This document shows, piece after piece, positions 55,656-64,000 of a stretch of DNA of 64,000 bases. Made by a program: the position numbers and the translations under genes. Numbering within the stretch: position 1 is the stretch's first letter; every line of letters begins with the position of its first letter. The stretch comes from an uncultured Pseudothermotoga sp. GTDB taxonomy: Bacteria > Thermotogota > Thermotogae > Thermotogales > DSM-5069. The notes below the pieces were generated by a model. That model had not been told where the DNA came from. It ran no database searches and saw nothing but the letters and a program-made list of their open reading frames with translations. The DNA is taken from the NCBI GenBank assembly GCA_937995655.1, contig CALKJI010000005.1:186001-250000 (forward strand), written 5' to 3'.

Positions 55656-56636
55656 TTATTTTACCAGGTGACAAGCCACCCGGCGATTTTCTGATATTTT
55701 TCGTAATTCAGGATATTCTTTCTCACAAATATCCATCTTGTAAGGACATCTTGGATTGAAAAAGCAACCATCGGGTCTTTTTATAGGACTTGGGACTCCT
55801 CCTGTCAGTATTATTCTTTTCCTTGCTCTCTCTACAATGGGATCTGGTATCGGCGTAGCCGAAAGCAACGCCTTGCTGTAAGGGTGTAGAGGTTCTTCAA
55901 AGATCTCATCTGTGTCGCCCATTTCCACTATTCTCCCCAAATACATTATACCAACTGTGTGGCTGATGAACCTCACCAAACTGAGATTGTGCGATATGAA
56001 CAAATAGCTGAACTTGAACCTATCCTGGAAATCCAAAAACATGTTAACAATCTGGGCTTGCACCGAAACATCGAGCGAAGAGGTGGGTTCGTCAAGGACT
56101 ATAAAGTCTGGTTCTATAGATATTGCTCTGGCGATTGCTATTCTTTGACGTTGACCTCCACTGAACTGGTGTGGGTATCTATCCAGATGAAATGGTCTTA
56201 AACCAACCATCTGCATGAGTGTTTTGGCCCTGTCATAAGCCTCCTTGCGATTTTTGACAATTCCATGAAATAGCATCGGTTCTGTTACTATTTGGGCTAC
56301 CGTCATCCTTGGATTCAACGAACCCATGGGATCTTGAAAGACTATTTGCATTCTTTTTCTGTATGGTAGTAATTCTTTGTACTTCAGTTTAGAAAGATCC
56401 TTGCCGTTGAAGAAGATCTGGCCGAAGGTAGGATCTGTCAGCCTTAGAATCGTTCTTGCAGCTGTAGTTTTTCCACATCCAGATTCGCCGACCAAAGCAA
56501 AGGTTTTGCCCTTCATGACCTCAAAACTCACGTCGTCAACAGCCTTGACTTCGGCCACAGTTCTCTTTATGAAAAAACCTTGTTTAACTGGAAAATACTT
56601 TTTCAAATTCAGAACTTGAAGTAGTATTTCAGACAT
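55656..56636 (-). CDS. oppF: Opp/Dpp-type ABC ATPase (OppF), first set
   Basis: 326 residues. Walker A GESGCGKTT (50-58), Q-loop in IVFQDPMGSL, signature FSGGQRQR, Walker B FIVLDEPTSSLD. The switch-histidine segment reads ISHNLS, with Asn where Asp is usual. The carboxy part has PSPIKRPDGCFFNPRCPY and later Cys, four in all, corresponding to the Cys cluster that holds [4Fe-4S] in some Dpp ATPases. The ATG at 56636 follows GAGAGGTG by 9 bases. Confidence 0.94.
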   Translation of the reverse strand: MSEILLQVLNLKKYFPVKQGFFIKRTVAEVKAVDDVSFEVMKGKTFALVGESGCGKTTAARTILRLTDPTFGQIFFNGKDLSKLKYKELLPYRKRMQIVFQDPMGSLNPRMTVAQIVTEPMLFHGIVKNRKEAYDRAKTLMQMVGLRPFHLDRYPHQFSGGQRQRIAIARAISIEPDFIVLDEPTSSLDVSVQAQIVNMFLDFQDRFKFSYLFISHNLSLVRFISHTVGIMYLGRIVEMGDTDEIFEEPLHPYSKALLSATPIPDPIVERARKRIILTGGVPSPIKRPDGCFFNPRCPYKMDICEKEYPELRKISENRRVACHLVK

Positions 56637-56637
56637 C

Positions 56638-57612
56638 TCATTCGTCACCTCTCACTGGGTTAAAGCACCGCACAAAGTGACCAGGCTCTATCTCTTCCAT
56701 AGGCGGAATGGCTGTTTGACACTTCTCCGTTCTCTTGGGGCATCTAGGTAGGAATGTACAAACCTTCGGGATATCGATCATCCGAGGTGGTTGACCGGGT
56801 ATCGACTGGAGGCGATCGATCTTTCTGTCTATCCTCGGGACACTTCTAAGGAGCATGTTCGTGTACGGGTGTATTGGTCGGTAGAAAATATCCTCAGCAG
56901 AGCCAAATTCAACCTGTTTTCCACCATACATCACCATGATTTTATGAGCCATACTTGCGATGACACCAAGGTCATGTGTTATGAAGATCATGGCAGTTTT
57001 CAATCTTTCCTGCAAACTCCTCATTAAATCCAAAATTTGAGCTTGAATGGTCACGTCCAGTGCCGTTGTTGGTTCGTCAGCGATCAGTACAGAAGGATTG
57101 CAGCTCAGGGCTATTGCAATGACGGCTCTTTGTCTCATACCACCACTGAACTCGAATGGATAAGATCTCATTCTTTTTTCTGGTTCAGGTATTTGAACAA
57201 GTTGTAGCATCTCTACAGCTCGCTTGTAGGCCTCGGACTTTGAAACGCTTTGATGTTGAATTATTGTCTCCATCAATTGATCGCCTATTGTGTATAGAGG
57301 GTTAAGTGAGGTCATTGGATCTTGAAAAACCATGCTTATCTCTTTTCCTCTTATTTTATACATTTCATTTTCTGGAATTTCCAATATATTGGTACCCTTG
57401 TAAATTATCTGCCCGTTAACTATCTTACCAGGTGACTTTATCAATCTCATAACAGACTTGACTGTAACACTCTTTCCCGAACCGGTCTCACCGACTATTC
57501 CAAGTACCTCCTGGGGTGCAAGATCAAAGCTTACGTCGTCGACAGCTGCCACGACTCCTTCTTCCATATAGAAATAGGTTGACAAATTCTTCACCGAAAG
57601 TACGGCTTCCAA
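56638..57612 (-). CDS. oppD: Opp/Dpp-type ABC ATPase (OppD), first set
   Basis: 324 residues. Walker A GETGSGKSV (41-49), Q97, signature FSGGM (155-159), Walker B LIADEPTTALD (E180), switch His in THDLGV. The carboxy tail has four Cys (CTFLPRC..C..C). It starts with TTG at 57612, after GGGAGGGAA by about 6 bases; the longer reading back to 57672 runs through that SD and into the upstream gene. Confidence 0.93.
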   Translation of the reverse strand: MEAVLSVKNLSTYFYMEEGVVAAVDDVSFDLAPQEVLGIVGETGSGKSVTVKSVMRLIKSPGKIVNGQIIYKGTNILEIPENEMYKIRGKEISMVFQDPMTSLNPLYTIGDQLMETIIQHQSVSKSEAYKRAVEMLQLVQIPEPEKRMRSYPFEFSGGMRQRAVIAIALSCNPSVLIADEPTTALDVTIQAQILDLMRSLQERLKTAMIFITHDLGVIASMAHKIMVMYGGKQVEFGSAEDIFYRPIHPYTNMLLRSVPRIDRKIDRLQSIPGQPPRMIDIPKVCTFLPRCPKRTEKCQTAIPPMEEIEPGHFVRCFNPVRGDE

Positions 57613-57613
57613 A

Positions 57614-58213
57614 TTAGTTCCCTCCCAATTTTTTATCAAGAAATAAATCTTTTGACATCGGATCAAAGACAAAGCTCAATCTGTCTGAATTTGCATCGCT
57701 CACTTCTACTCGAACCGGTAAACCAAGGTACCCCTTATCAAACAGTTTTACGCTCTCTACTAAAATAGTTTTTATCACATTGAATCTGTAATTGTCAAAT
57801 AATACAAAATCTCGGAGCTTTAGCTCGAAGAAAAAGGAATTGTCGTCGGTTTCGAGGAGCATTTTTCTGTAAAATGATGCTCTTTCAACCGTTTTTACCA
57901 ATTTCACATTCAGATCAAGGTACGCTGATACTTGTTCTACAACCTCATCGATTACTTGGTCATGCCAGTCAAGAAAAAGCGTCTGTCCTTGGTAGATTAT
58001 TCTATCATCGAATATCAGGAGCGAAGCTTTCTTTGGAATTTCAACAACTTTGTATCTAAGAGCGGCATCGTTTACGGAGCGAAGAACGATCTTTTCCAGC
58101 TCTCTATCGCACTGAAAATAAATGCCCAATGTTGTCTTTTGGGATAGTTTTGCCAAAAGAATTACCAATACAAGAACAGTCAGAAATCCTATCAGGTTAA
58201 TTCTTCTGCTCAT
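57614..58213 (-). CDS. Unrecognised membrane-anchored protein inside the opp cluster
   Basis: 199 residues. One amino-terminal membrane segment (about 6-22, LIGFLTVLVLVILLAKL) is followed by a polar domain that should be extracytoplasmic. No family recognised. It lies 3 bases after oppF2 and 1 base before oppD1, in the same direction, so it is surely co-transcribed. No SD precedes the ATG at 58213; translation probably depends on coupling. A transporter accessory protein is possible but only by position. Confidence 0.75.
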   Translation of the reverse strand: MSRRINLIGFLTVLVLVILLAKLSQKTTLGIYFQCDRELEKIVLRSVNDAALRYKVVEIPKKASLLIFDDRIIYQGQTLFLDWHDQVIDEVVEQVSAYLDLNVKLVKTVERASFYRKMLLETDDNSFFFELKLRDFVLFDNYRFNVIKTILVESVKLFDKGYLGLPVRVEVSDANSDRLSFVFDPMSKDLFLDKKLGGN

Positions 58214-58216
58214 CTG

Positions 58217-59377
58217 TTAAACAAAATGACAAGCAACGAAATGCTTCGGTTCAACTTCTCTCAACTGGGGTTCAGCATTAGCACATATTTCTTGACTCAT
58301 ATAACATCTTGTGTGAAATCGACATCCCGAAGGAGGGTTTATAGGGCTTGGTACATCTCCTTTCAAGATGATCCGTTCTTTCTTGATATTTGGATTGGGT
58401 ATAGGTATAGCACTCATAAGAGCTCGCGTATATGGATGCAATGGCCTGTCAAATAAGTCTTTCTTTGGTGCCGATTCTACAATCTTTCCAAGGTACATCA
58501 CAATAACTCTGTCACTGACATATTTGATCACAGACAAATCATGAGATATAAAAAGATAAGTCAGCTTATGTTCCTTTTGAAGATCTTTCATTAGATTTAT
58601 TACCTGTGAACGTATTGACACATCGAGCGCTGCAACGGCTTCATCGGCTATTATCAATTTTGGCGAAAGTGCCAGTGCCCTTGCTACTCCAATCCTCTGA
58701 CGCTGACCTCCTGAAAATTCATGTGGGAACCTGTAAATGTATTCGCCGCTTATCCCAACATCTTCCAAAACAGTTTTTACTTTTTCGATTACTTCCTTTT
58801 CACCTTTCACCAATTTGTGCGTAAGTGGACCCTCACCTACGATAGTTTTCACACGAAGTCGTGGATTAAGAGAACTGTATGGGTCTTGGAAAACTATTTG
58901 AAGATCTCTTCTGAATTTCTTCCTTTTTTCATCCATGTTTGAGAGCATCAGGGATAAGAATCTTGTTGTTGAACCTTTCGCATCAGCGAAAAAGATCTGG
59001 GCGTACCTTCGATCCACCCCGTCCAAAGAATTCATGAGTGAATCTAGCGAACCTTTTTCTTTGAGCAACTTTTGAAATCTCTCCACGTAGTTTTTCTTCA
59101 AATAAGATCTTGCTTTTGAGGAAGGAAGAAAGTAATATGTCGTATCTTCATCTGCGACAATAATCCTTCCTGAGGTAGGTTCATACAAGCGCAACAATGT
59201 CATACCTATCGTTGTCTTTCCACATCCAGATTCGCCAACAAGGCCAACGGTTTCACCTTCAAAGATATCAAAGGAAACATCATCTACTGCTTTAACCCAG
59301 GCTACAATTCGTTTGAAAATTCCCGCTCTGATAGGAAAATACTTTACAAGATGTTCTATTTTCACAAGCGGTTTCAT
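58217..59377 (-). CDS. oppF: Opp/Dpp-type ABC ATPase (OppF) with insertion, second set
   Basis: 386 residues, about 60-70 longer than usual. The excess lies between Walker A (GESGCGKTT, 48-56) and the Q-loop (Q164): residues about 78-155 hold a charged helical segment. Signature FSGGQRQR (221-228), Walker B LIIADEAVAALD (E246; the usual P-T/S is replaced by A-V), switch H279. Four carboxy Cys (C352, C358, C365, C383) fit the [4Fe-4S] pattern. The ATG overlaps the oppD2 stop (ATGA). Confidence 0.93.
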   Translation of the reverse strand: MKPLVKIEHLVKYFPIRAGIFKRIVAWVKAVDDVSFDIFEGETVGLVGESGCGKTTIGMTLLRLYEPTSGRIIVADEDTTYYFLPSSKARSYLKKNYVERFQKLLKEKGSLDSLMNSLDGVDRRYAQIFFADAKGSTTRFLSLMLSNMDEKRKKFRRDLQIVFQDPYSSLNPRLRVKTIVGEGPLTHKLVKGEKEVIEKVKTVLEDVGISGEYIYRFPHEFSGGQRQRIGVARALALSPKLIIADEAVAALDVSIRSQVINLMKDLQKEHKLTYLFISHDLSVIKYVSDRVIVMYLGKIVESAPKKDLFDRPLHPYTRALMSAIPIPNPNIKKERIILKGDVPSPINPPSGCRFHTRCYMSQEICANAEPQLREVEPKHFVACHFV

Positions 59378-60381
59378 TGCTCATCACCAGCCTCTTTTTT
59401 CTTTGCCTGTTCAACTTTCTCCCAAAAGAAACACCTTACAAAATGACCATTGACGACCTCTATCAACTCTGGTTCTTCTAAACTACATTTCTCCTGTGCA
59501 AATTCGCATCTTGGATGAAATTTGCACCCACTTGGAAATTTTAGAGGGTTTGGTACTATACCTGGGATGTTATACAAGCGCGTTTGTTCCACATCAAGCC
59601 TTGGTATAGCATGCAAAAGTCCCCAGGTGTATGGATGTTTTGGATCGTTGAATAGTGTCTTTACGTCGGTGTATTCTACGGCCTTTCCGGCATACATCAC
59701 AACAACGCGATCTGCATTTTCAGCGATCACGCCCATGTCGTGTGTAATGAGGATTATTGCCATACCATATTCTTTCTGAAGTTGTTTCATCAATTCCATT
59801 ATCTGGGCTTGGATAGTAACATCAAGAGCTGTCGTGGGTTCGTCCGCGATGAGGATCTTTGGCTTGCAAGATAATGCCATTGCTATCATGGCTCTTTGAC
59901 GCATTCCACCGGAAAGTTCATGTGGGTACTCGTTTATTCTCTTTTCCGGTTCGGGAATGCCTACTTTTCTGAGCAAATCAACTGCCATTTTTTTTGCAGT
60001 TGTTTCGTCGACTTTTTGATGCAGGACAATAGCCTCAACGATTTGTTCGCCTATTGTGAAAACAGGATTAAGTGCCACCATGGGTTCTTGAAAGATCATC
60101 GCAATATCCTTGCCACGTATTTTTCTCATGGATTCTTCTGATATCTTGGTCAAATCATTACCATCAAAGATTATTGACCCTTCAACGATTTTTCCTTTCT
60201 CATCGAGTATTCGCAGTATGGAAAGAGAAGTGACACTCTTACCACATCCTGATTCGCCAACGATCCCAAGGGTTTCACCCTGAAAAACTTCAAAATCTAC
60301 ACCGTCTACAGCCTTGACAATTCCATCTTCTGTATAAAAATACGTTCTTAGATTCTTTACGGTGAGTATGGGCTGCTTCAC
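59374..60381 (-). CDS. oppD: Opp/Dpp-type ABC ATPase (OppD), second set
   Basis: 335 residues. Walker A GESGCGKSV (42-50), Q98, signature LSGGM (156-160), Walker B LIADEPTTALD (E181), switch THDMGV. The carboxy end has GCKFHPRCEFAQEKC and a final Cys. It starts with GTG at 60381 after AAGGAGTG. It pairs with the oppF2 that follows in a 4-base overlap. Confidence 0.95.
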   Translation of the reverse strand: MKQPILTVKNLRTYFYTEDGIVKAVDGVDFEVFQGETLGIVGESGCGKSVTSLSILRILDEKGKIVEGSIIFDGNDLTKISEESMRKIRGKDIAMIFQEPMVALNPVFTIGEQIVEAIVLHQKVDETTAKKMAVDLLRKVGIPEPEKRINEYPHELSGGMRQRAMIAMALSCKPKILIADEPTTALDVTIQAQIMELMKQLQKEYGMAIILITHDMGVIAENADRVVVMYAGKAVEYTDVKTLFNDPKHPYTWGLLHAIPRLDVEQTRLYNIPGIVPNPLKFPSGCKFHPRCEFAQEKCSLEEPELIEVVNGHFVRCFFWEKVEQAKKKEAGDEQ

Positions 60382-60395
60382 ATTATCACTCCTTT

Positions 60396-61274
60396 TTATC
60401 CTCTAAGCCTCGGGTCAAAAACATCTCTCAGTGCGTCACCAACAAGGTTCCAGGCAAGAACAAATAAGACCATAGCCGTTCCTGGATAAACAATTGCATA
60501 CCAATATTTGAATGCCTCACCAGAGGCACCGAGCAGCCAATTTCTAGCGAAGTTGAGTAATGACCCCCAATCTGCATACCCCACAGGAGCTCCAAGGCCA
60601 AGAAAACTCAAAGCGGCTGCTGTTATCACGAGTGATCCAATCCTCATTGTTGCCTGTATGATCACGGGAAATATGGTGTTTGGTAAGACGTGTTTCAGTA
60701 TAACCAGATAATCACTGACTCCCAATGCTCTTGCGGCAAGCACATATTGCTCTTCTCTGACCTGTAAAATGTTCCCCCTTATAAGCCTGGCTGTCGCCAT
60801 CCAACCAAAGGTTATCAAAGAAATCATTACCTTATTTAGACCCATACCAAGAAATGCCGTCACAACAATTGCTGCCAATATGTAAGGGATCGACAAAAAT
60901 ATATCCGTTATTCTCATGAGTATTTCATCCAACCAACCGCCAAAATATCCTGCAACAGAACCTATTAACAATCCTATGACTGTCGAAGTGAGAGTAACGA
61001 TCAAACCGACTTTGAAAGCCGTTCTTGTACCCCATATGACACCATAGAAGATATCTCTTCCATCTATTACACCAAATGGGTGCTCGGCTGTTGGTGGTTG
61101 TGGTGTTTTATCCCACGTTGCTATAGGAATCATGTAAGGGTCGTAGGACTGGGGCGGACATATGATTGGAGCGATTATTGCGATTATGGTGAAAAATATG
61201 AGCAGTGAAAAACCAAGAACAGCAGATGGATTTCGCATCAACCTCTTTATCATTCTTTTGGTCTCTGTTCTCAC
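60396..61274 (-). CDS. oppC: Opp/Dpp-type ABC permease (OppC), second set
   Basis: 292 residues, normal length, six membrane segments. EHPFGVIDGRDIFYGVIWGTR replaces the more common GTDxxGRD segment near 63-83. The EAA loop is LAARALGVSDYLVILKHVLPN. It starts with GTG at 61274; GAGGAGGT lies 8 bases upstream. Contrast with the 514-residue OppC of the other set. Confidence 0.95.
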   Translation of the reverse strand: MRTETKRMIKRLMRNPSAVLGFSLLIFFTIIAIIAPIICPPQSYDPYMIPIATWDKTPQPPTAEHPFGVIDGRDIFYGVIWGTRTAFKVGLIVTLTSTVIGLLIGSVAGYFGGWLDEILMRITDIFLSIPYILAAIVVTAFLGMGLNKVMISLITFGWMATARLIRGNILQVREEQYVLAARALGVSDYLVILKHVLPNTIFPVIIQATMRIGSLVITAAALSFLGLGAPVGYADWGSLLNFARNWLLGASGEAFKYWYAIVYPGTAMVLFVLAWNLVGDALRDVFDPRLRG

Positions 61275-61287
61275 AGTTTCGACCTCC

Positions 61288-62325
61288 TCAGCTGAAACGA
61301 ATTCTTGGATCGACAGCGGCGTAGAGTATATCGATTACGAGATTGCCAATAACTAAGATCAGCGAATAGAAAAGTGTAGAAGCCATGATGGAAGCGTAAT
61401 CAAGTTGTGTTGCAGCAGTTGCAGTAAAACTACCCATACCGGTTCTGTTGAAAACCATCTCTACGATAACGGTACCTGCAAAGAGTTGTATCACCATACC
61501 TCCGCCCACTGTGATAACAGGTATCATTGCGTTCTTACGTGCATGTTTGTTGATCACAACATTTTCAGCCAATCCTTTAGCTCGTGCTGTGCGTATATAT
61601 TCTTTGGTCAGTACTTCAAGCATGCTCGAACGTGTGATTCTCAGCAGATACGCCCACCACAACCATGAAAGAGTCAAGATAGGTGCTATCAGGTGCAAAA
61701 GGGCATCAACAAAGACATCAAATCTTCCGTTAAGTAACGCGTCTAATGTTACCAAAGAAGTGAATCTTCTAAACTCTGGTGATTTCACGACCGTGTCAGC
61801 CCAAAAACTCAAATTTCCAGGTGGGAACCAGCCCAGTACACTATAAAAGATCATTAATACGAGCAAACCGAAAACGAAATCAGGGAAACTCCAACCAACT
61901 ACAGCAAAGATTCGAACGAAATGGTCTACGAACTTGTCTCGATTCACGGCTGCTATTATACCCAGCCAAACTCCAACAAAGACTACAGGAATTATCGAGT
62001 AAAGAGCAAGTTCAACTGTCCAGGGTAACCTGTTCAAGATAGCATCTTTGACAGGTTCTTTACCGACGACAGACCAACCAAGATCACCACTCAAGGTATT
62101 CTTTAGCCATTTTACGTACCTGACAACCATCGGGTCTTTCAGTCCGTATTTTTCTTTTATCTTCTCAAGTTGGTTTGGAGTCAGTTTGTCCAAAAGTCCA
62201 GGGTTAACATAAGCTGCCAGAAGCCTATCTGAACCCAAACTCTGTATCATACCAAAAACAATTAGTGATATTCCAAACAAAATCAACGGTAAGAGTAAAA
62301 ACCTTCTTATGACATAAGCAACCAA
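61288..62325 (-). CDS. oppB: Opp/Dpp-type ABC permease (OppB), second set
   Basis: 345 residues, six membrane segments. MVAYVIRRFLLLPLILFGISLIVF starts the protein (first Met codon is TTG at 62325), then KYGLKDPMVVRYVKWLKNTLSGDLGWS. The EAA loop is RTARAKGLAENVVINKHARKN. AAGGAGGTG is the SD. It lies 16 bases after the chemoreceptor gene with no terminator between. Confidence 0.95.
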   Translation of the reverse strand: MVAYVIRRFLLLPLILFGISLIVFGMIQSLGSDRLLAAYVNPGLLDKLTPNQLEKIKEKYGLKDPMVVRYVKWLKNTLSGDLGWSVVGKEPVKDAILNRLPWTVELALYSIIPVVFVGVWLGIIAAVNRDKFVDHFVRIFAVVGWSFPDFVFGLLVLMIFYSVLGWFPPGNLSFWADTVVKSPEFRRFTSLVTLDALLNGRFDVFVDALLHLIAPILTLSWLWWAYLLRITRSSMLEVLTKEYIRTARAKGLAENVVINKHARKNAMIPVITVGGGMVIQLFAGTVIVEMVFNRTGMGSFTATAATQLDYASIMASTLFYSLILVIGNLVIDILYAAVDPRIRFS

Positions 62326-62341
62326 AGATCACACCTCCTTA

Positions 62342-64000
62342 TCACACTTTGAATCGGTCAGACAAAGCCTTTAGTTCTCCCACTATATGTGTTAATTCGT
62401 CGACTTTCTCTGAGAGGTCCTGAGTATTATCTGCTTGTTTGATGGCACTTTGTGTCAATTCACCAATAATCTTAGATACCGATTCAATGTTTTTGGTTAT
62501 TCTATCTACAGCTGTGGTTATTTCTTCTATAGCACCGCTTTGCTCTTGACTTGTTGCAGCAAGATCATTTGCTGCCAATGTGAACTCCTCTATATCTTTT
62601 ACCATATTTTCTATCTGCTGTGCGTTTTCTTGTAAAGTTTTCATTGAATCTTGGATTTGGTCCACAACAGCTTGTCCTCCTTGAGCCACCAGAAGACTTT
62701 GTGATTTGATTTGTTTTAAGATGTCGCTCACTTCCTGAGTAGCACTTCTACTTTCTTCAGCGAGCTTTCTTATTTCATCTGCAACAACTGCAAATCCTCT
62801 TCCCGCTTCTCCTGCACGTGCAGCTTCTATGGCAGCATTCAGCGCAAGCAAGTTTGTTTGTTCTGCGATGCTGTATATTGCATCAGTTATATCACCGATG
62901 CGATTAGAAAGGTCAACCAATTTTTGTACCACCTGCATGGACATCTGGCCACTTTCTGCTGTTTGTTTCATATGCTCAGTTAGTTCTTTCATAGAATCCT
63001 TAGTTGAAAAGGCCTTACTTTTGAGTTTTTCAGAGCTTTCAGCAAGTTTTGAAGCGTTCTTGGCAGTATTCTGTGCGCCAGAAGATATCTCTTCCATACC
63101 TGAATTGACCTCTGAAACTGATGACACAATTTCTTCTACCCTTTCATTAGCGACTTGTGCAGACTTTTGCGCTTTATCTGATACCGAGCTTGCCTCCTGC
63201 ATGCTCTCGCTGACTTTGCTGGAAAAAGCTTCAATCCGATCGCTGAGATTCTTGATCTTCGTTACACTGTCTTTGAGATTTTCAGTGACAAGCAAGAATG
63301 CCCCTGAGAGTTTACCGATCTCATCTGAGCTTTTAATTCTTTCATTGATTGTTAGATCACCTTGTGCCACACGCTGAGCCGAGGTTGTCAAAGTCTGCAA
63401 TGGTTTCGTAATCCTCCTAGTGAAAATCATTCCTACAACAATGCTCGCAAATATGACAATTCCAGAGGCTACCAATGACGCCCACAGAGTTTGCAAGAAC
63501 ACTTCCTGCAGTTCTCTGTATGGCATTGTTAAAACAAGAACCCAGTTTGCTGAGGGAATAAGAGAGGTTGTGGCAACTTTTTTCTCTCTATCCAACTCAT
63601 AAATAGTGGAAGAATACTGTGTTTTCTTGATCTTGTCTTCTAAGGGCTTGAGTGAATCGTTGATTTGTGTCAGGGTCTTACCAACGTATTCTTGCCTTGG
63701 ATGTGCCAGTACGGTGGCTTGGGAGTCACACAAGAAAGCATACCCTGTTTTGCCATATTTGAGTGATTCAATCATCTGCCAGAACTTTTCTTGAGGTATC
63801 ACAGCAGCGAACAGACCGGCTGTGTTCCCACTGTAATCTGTAATCTTGATTGCGAGAACAACAGATTTGATTCCTTGCCAATTGAAATTATCCTGTACAT
63901 AGAAATTCTGGTTTTCGAGTACGATTGATTTGAAAAACCTAAATTGTGACACATCCATCTCCTGTTCACTGTATGTAAAGGTCTTACCCTGCAAATTTGA
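62342..64000 (-). CDS. Methyl-accepting chemotaxis protein, amino end outside window
   Basis: 552 residues are visible; the frame is open to the window edge. The visible sensor part is the membrane-distal-to-proximal half of a Cache domain ([27 protein letters not shown] near residue 78-104), then a membrane segment ([22 protein letters not shown]), a HAMP domain ([10 protein letters not shown] onward) and a signalling domain whose tip reads [21 protein letters not shown]. No carboxy-terminal CheR-tethering pentapeptide (it ends SDRFKV). It is upstream of, and probably co-transcribed with, the opp genes. Confidence 0.94.
   Translation of the reverse strand, partial: SNLQGKTFTYSEQEMDVSQFRFFKSIVLENQNFYVQDNFNWQGIKSVVLAIKITDYSGNTAGLFAAVIPQEKFWQMIESLKYGKTGYAFLCDSQATVLAHPRQEYVGKTLTQINDSLKPLEDKIKKTQYSSTIYELDREKKVATTSLIPSANWVLVLTMPYRELQEVFLQTLWASLVASGIVIFASIVVGMIFTRRITKPLQTLTTSAQRVAQGDLTINERIKSSDEIGKLSGAFLLVTENLKDSVTKIKNLSDRIEAFSSKVSESMQEASSVSDKAQKSAQVANERVEEIVSSVSEVNSGMEEISSGAQNTAKNASKLAESSEKLKSKAFSTKDSMKELTEHMKQTAESGQMSMQVVQKLVDLSNRIGDITDAIYSIAEQTNLLALNAAIEAARAGEAGRGFAVVADEIRKLAEESRSATQEVSDILKQIKSQSLLVAQGGQAVVDQIQDSMKTLQENAQQIENMVKDIEEFTLAANDLAATSQEQSGAIEEITTAVDRITKNIESVSKIIGELTQSAIKQADNTQDLSEKVDELTHIVGELKALSDRFKV

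Noticed and set aside
57613-57672. Longer oppD1 starting at 57672
   Set aside because: It would run through the upstream gene's 3' end and the SD GGGAGGGAA; the first 20 residues do not resemble OppD.
1-64000. CRISPR arrays, tRNA/rRNA genes, insertion sequences, integrases
   Set aside because: No regularly spaced repeats, tRNA-like cloverleaf in gaps, transposase or recombinase sequence was seen; intergenic space is too limited to hold them.

Overview
The window is a stretch of a Thermotogota chromosome. Protein sequences, gene order and frequent GTG/TTG starts behind strong Shine-Dalgarno (SD) sites all point to the Thermotogales, most likely the Pseudothermotoga branch (inference; no 16S gene is present). 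Coding density is very high. The longest gap between genes is about 240 bases. I see no tRNA, rRNA, CRISPR array, insertion sequence or phage gene.

Layout. (1) 1-1.3 kb, +: the 3' part of a CstA-type carbon starvation permease, ending in a terminator. (2) 1.5-20.8 kb, +: a continuous str-S10-spc-alpha ribosomal supercluster from rpsL to rplQ, including fusA, tuf, secY, adk, map, infA, rpmJ and rpoA. It is driven by a near-consensus promoter and interrupted only by a hairpin between tuf and rpsJ. (3) 20.9-27.4 kb, +: rho, a ROK glucokinase, a YfcE-like phosphodiesterase, a PP-loop ATPase with three candidate Fe-S cysteines, and mfd. (4) 27.4-42.7 kb, -: a motility and chemotaxis cluster transcribed cinA, cheA, cheW, cheY, fliO, fliP, fliQ, fliR, flhB, flhA, flhF, flhG, PilZ gene, cheC, cheD, fliA, then three unrecognised genes. 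(5) 42.7-46.3 kb, -: eda plus a tripartite tricarboxylate-type transporter (tctC, tctB, tctA). (6) 46.6-51.3 kb, +: a partial division/cell-wall cluster murD-ftsW-murG-murC. (7) 51.3-64 kb, -: a chemoreceptor gene (cut by the window end) followed by two tandem Opp/Dpp-type ABC importers.

How the parts relate. The first 27 kb is information-processing core. The motility block combines the flagellar export gate (FliO/P/Q/R, FlhA/B), its localisation GTPase and ATPase (FlhF/FlhG), a putative c-di-GMP receptor, the CheA/W/Y signalling core, the CheC/CheD adaptation pair and the flagellar sigma factor. The last 13 kb couples a sensor to peptide- or oligosaccharide-type uptake.

No wholly new system stands out. 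The most promising leads are the unrecognised genes ending the motility cluster, the PP-loop ATPase with a TtuA/LarE-like cysteine pattern overlapping a phosphodiesterase gene, large insertions in one OppC and one OppF, an identical extended -10 box before three minus-strand units, and transcript-shaping hairpins placed directly after both solute-binding-protein genes.
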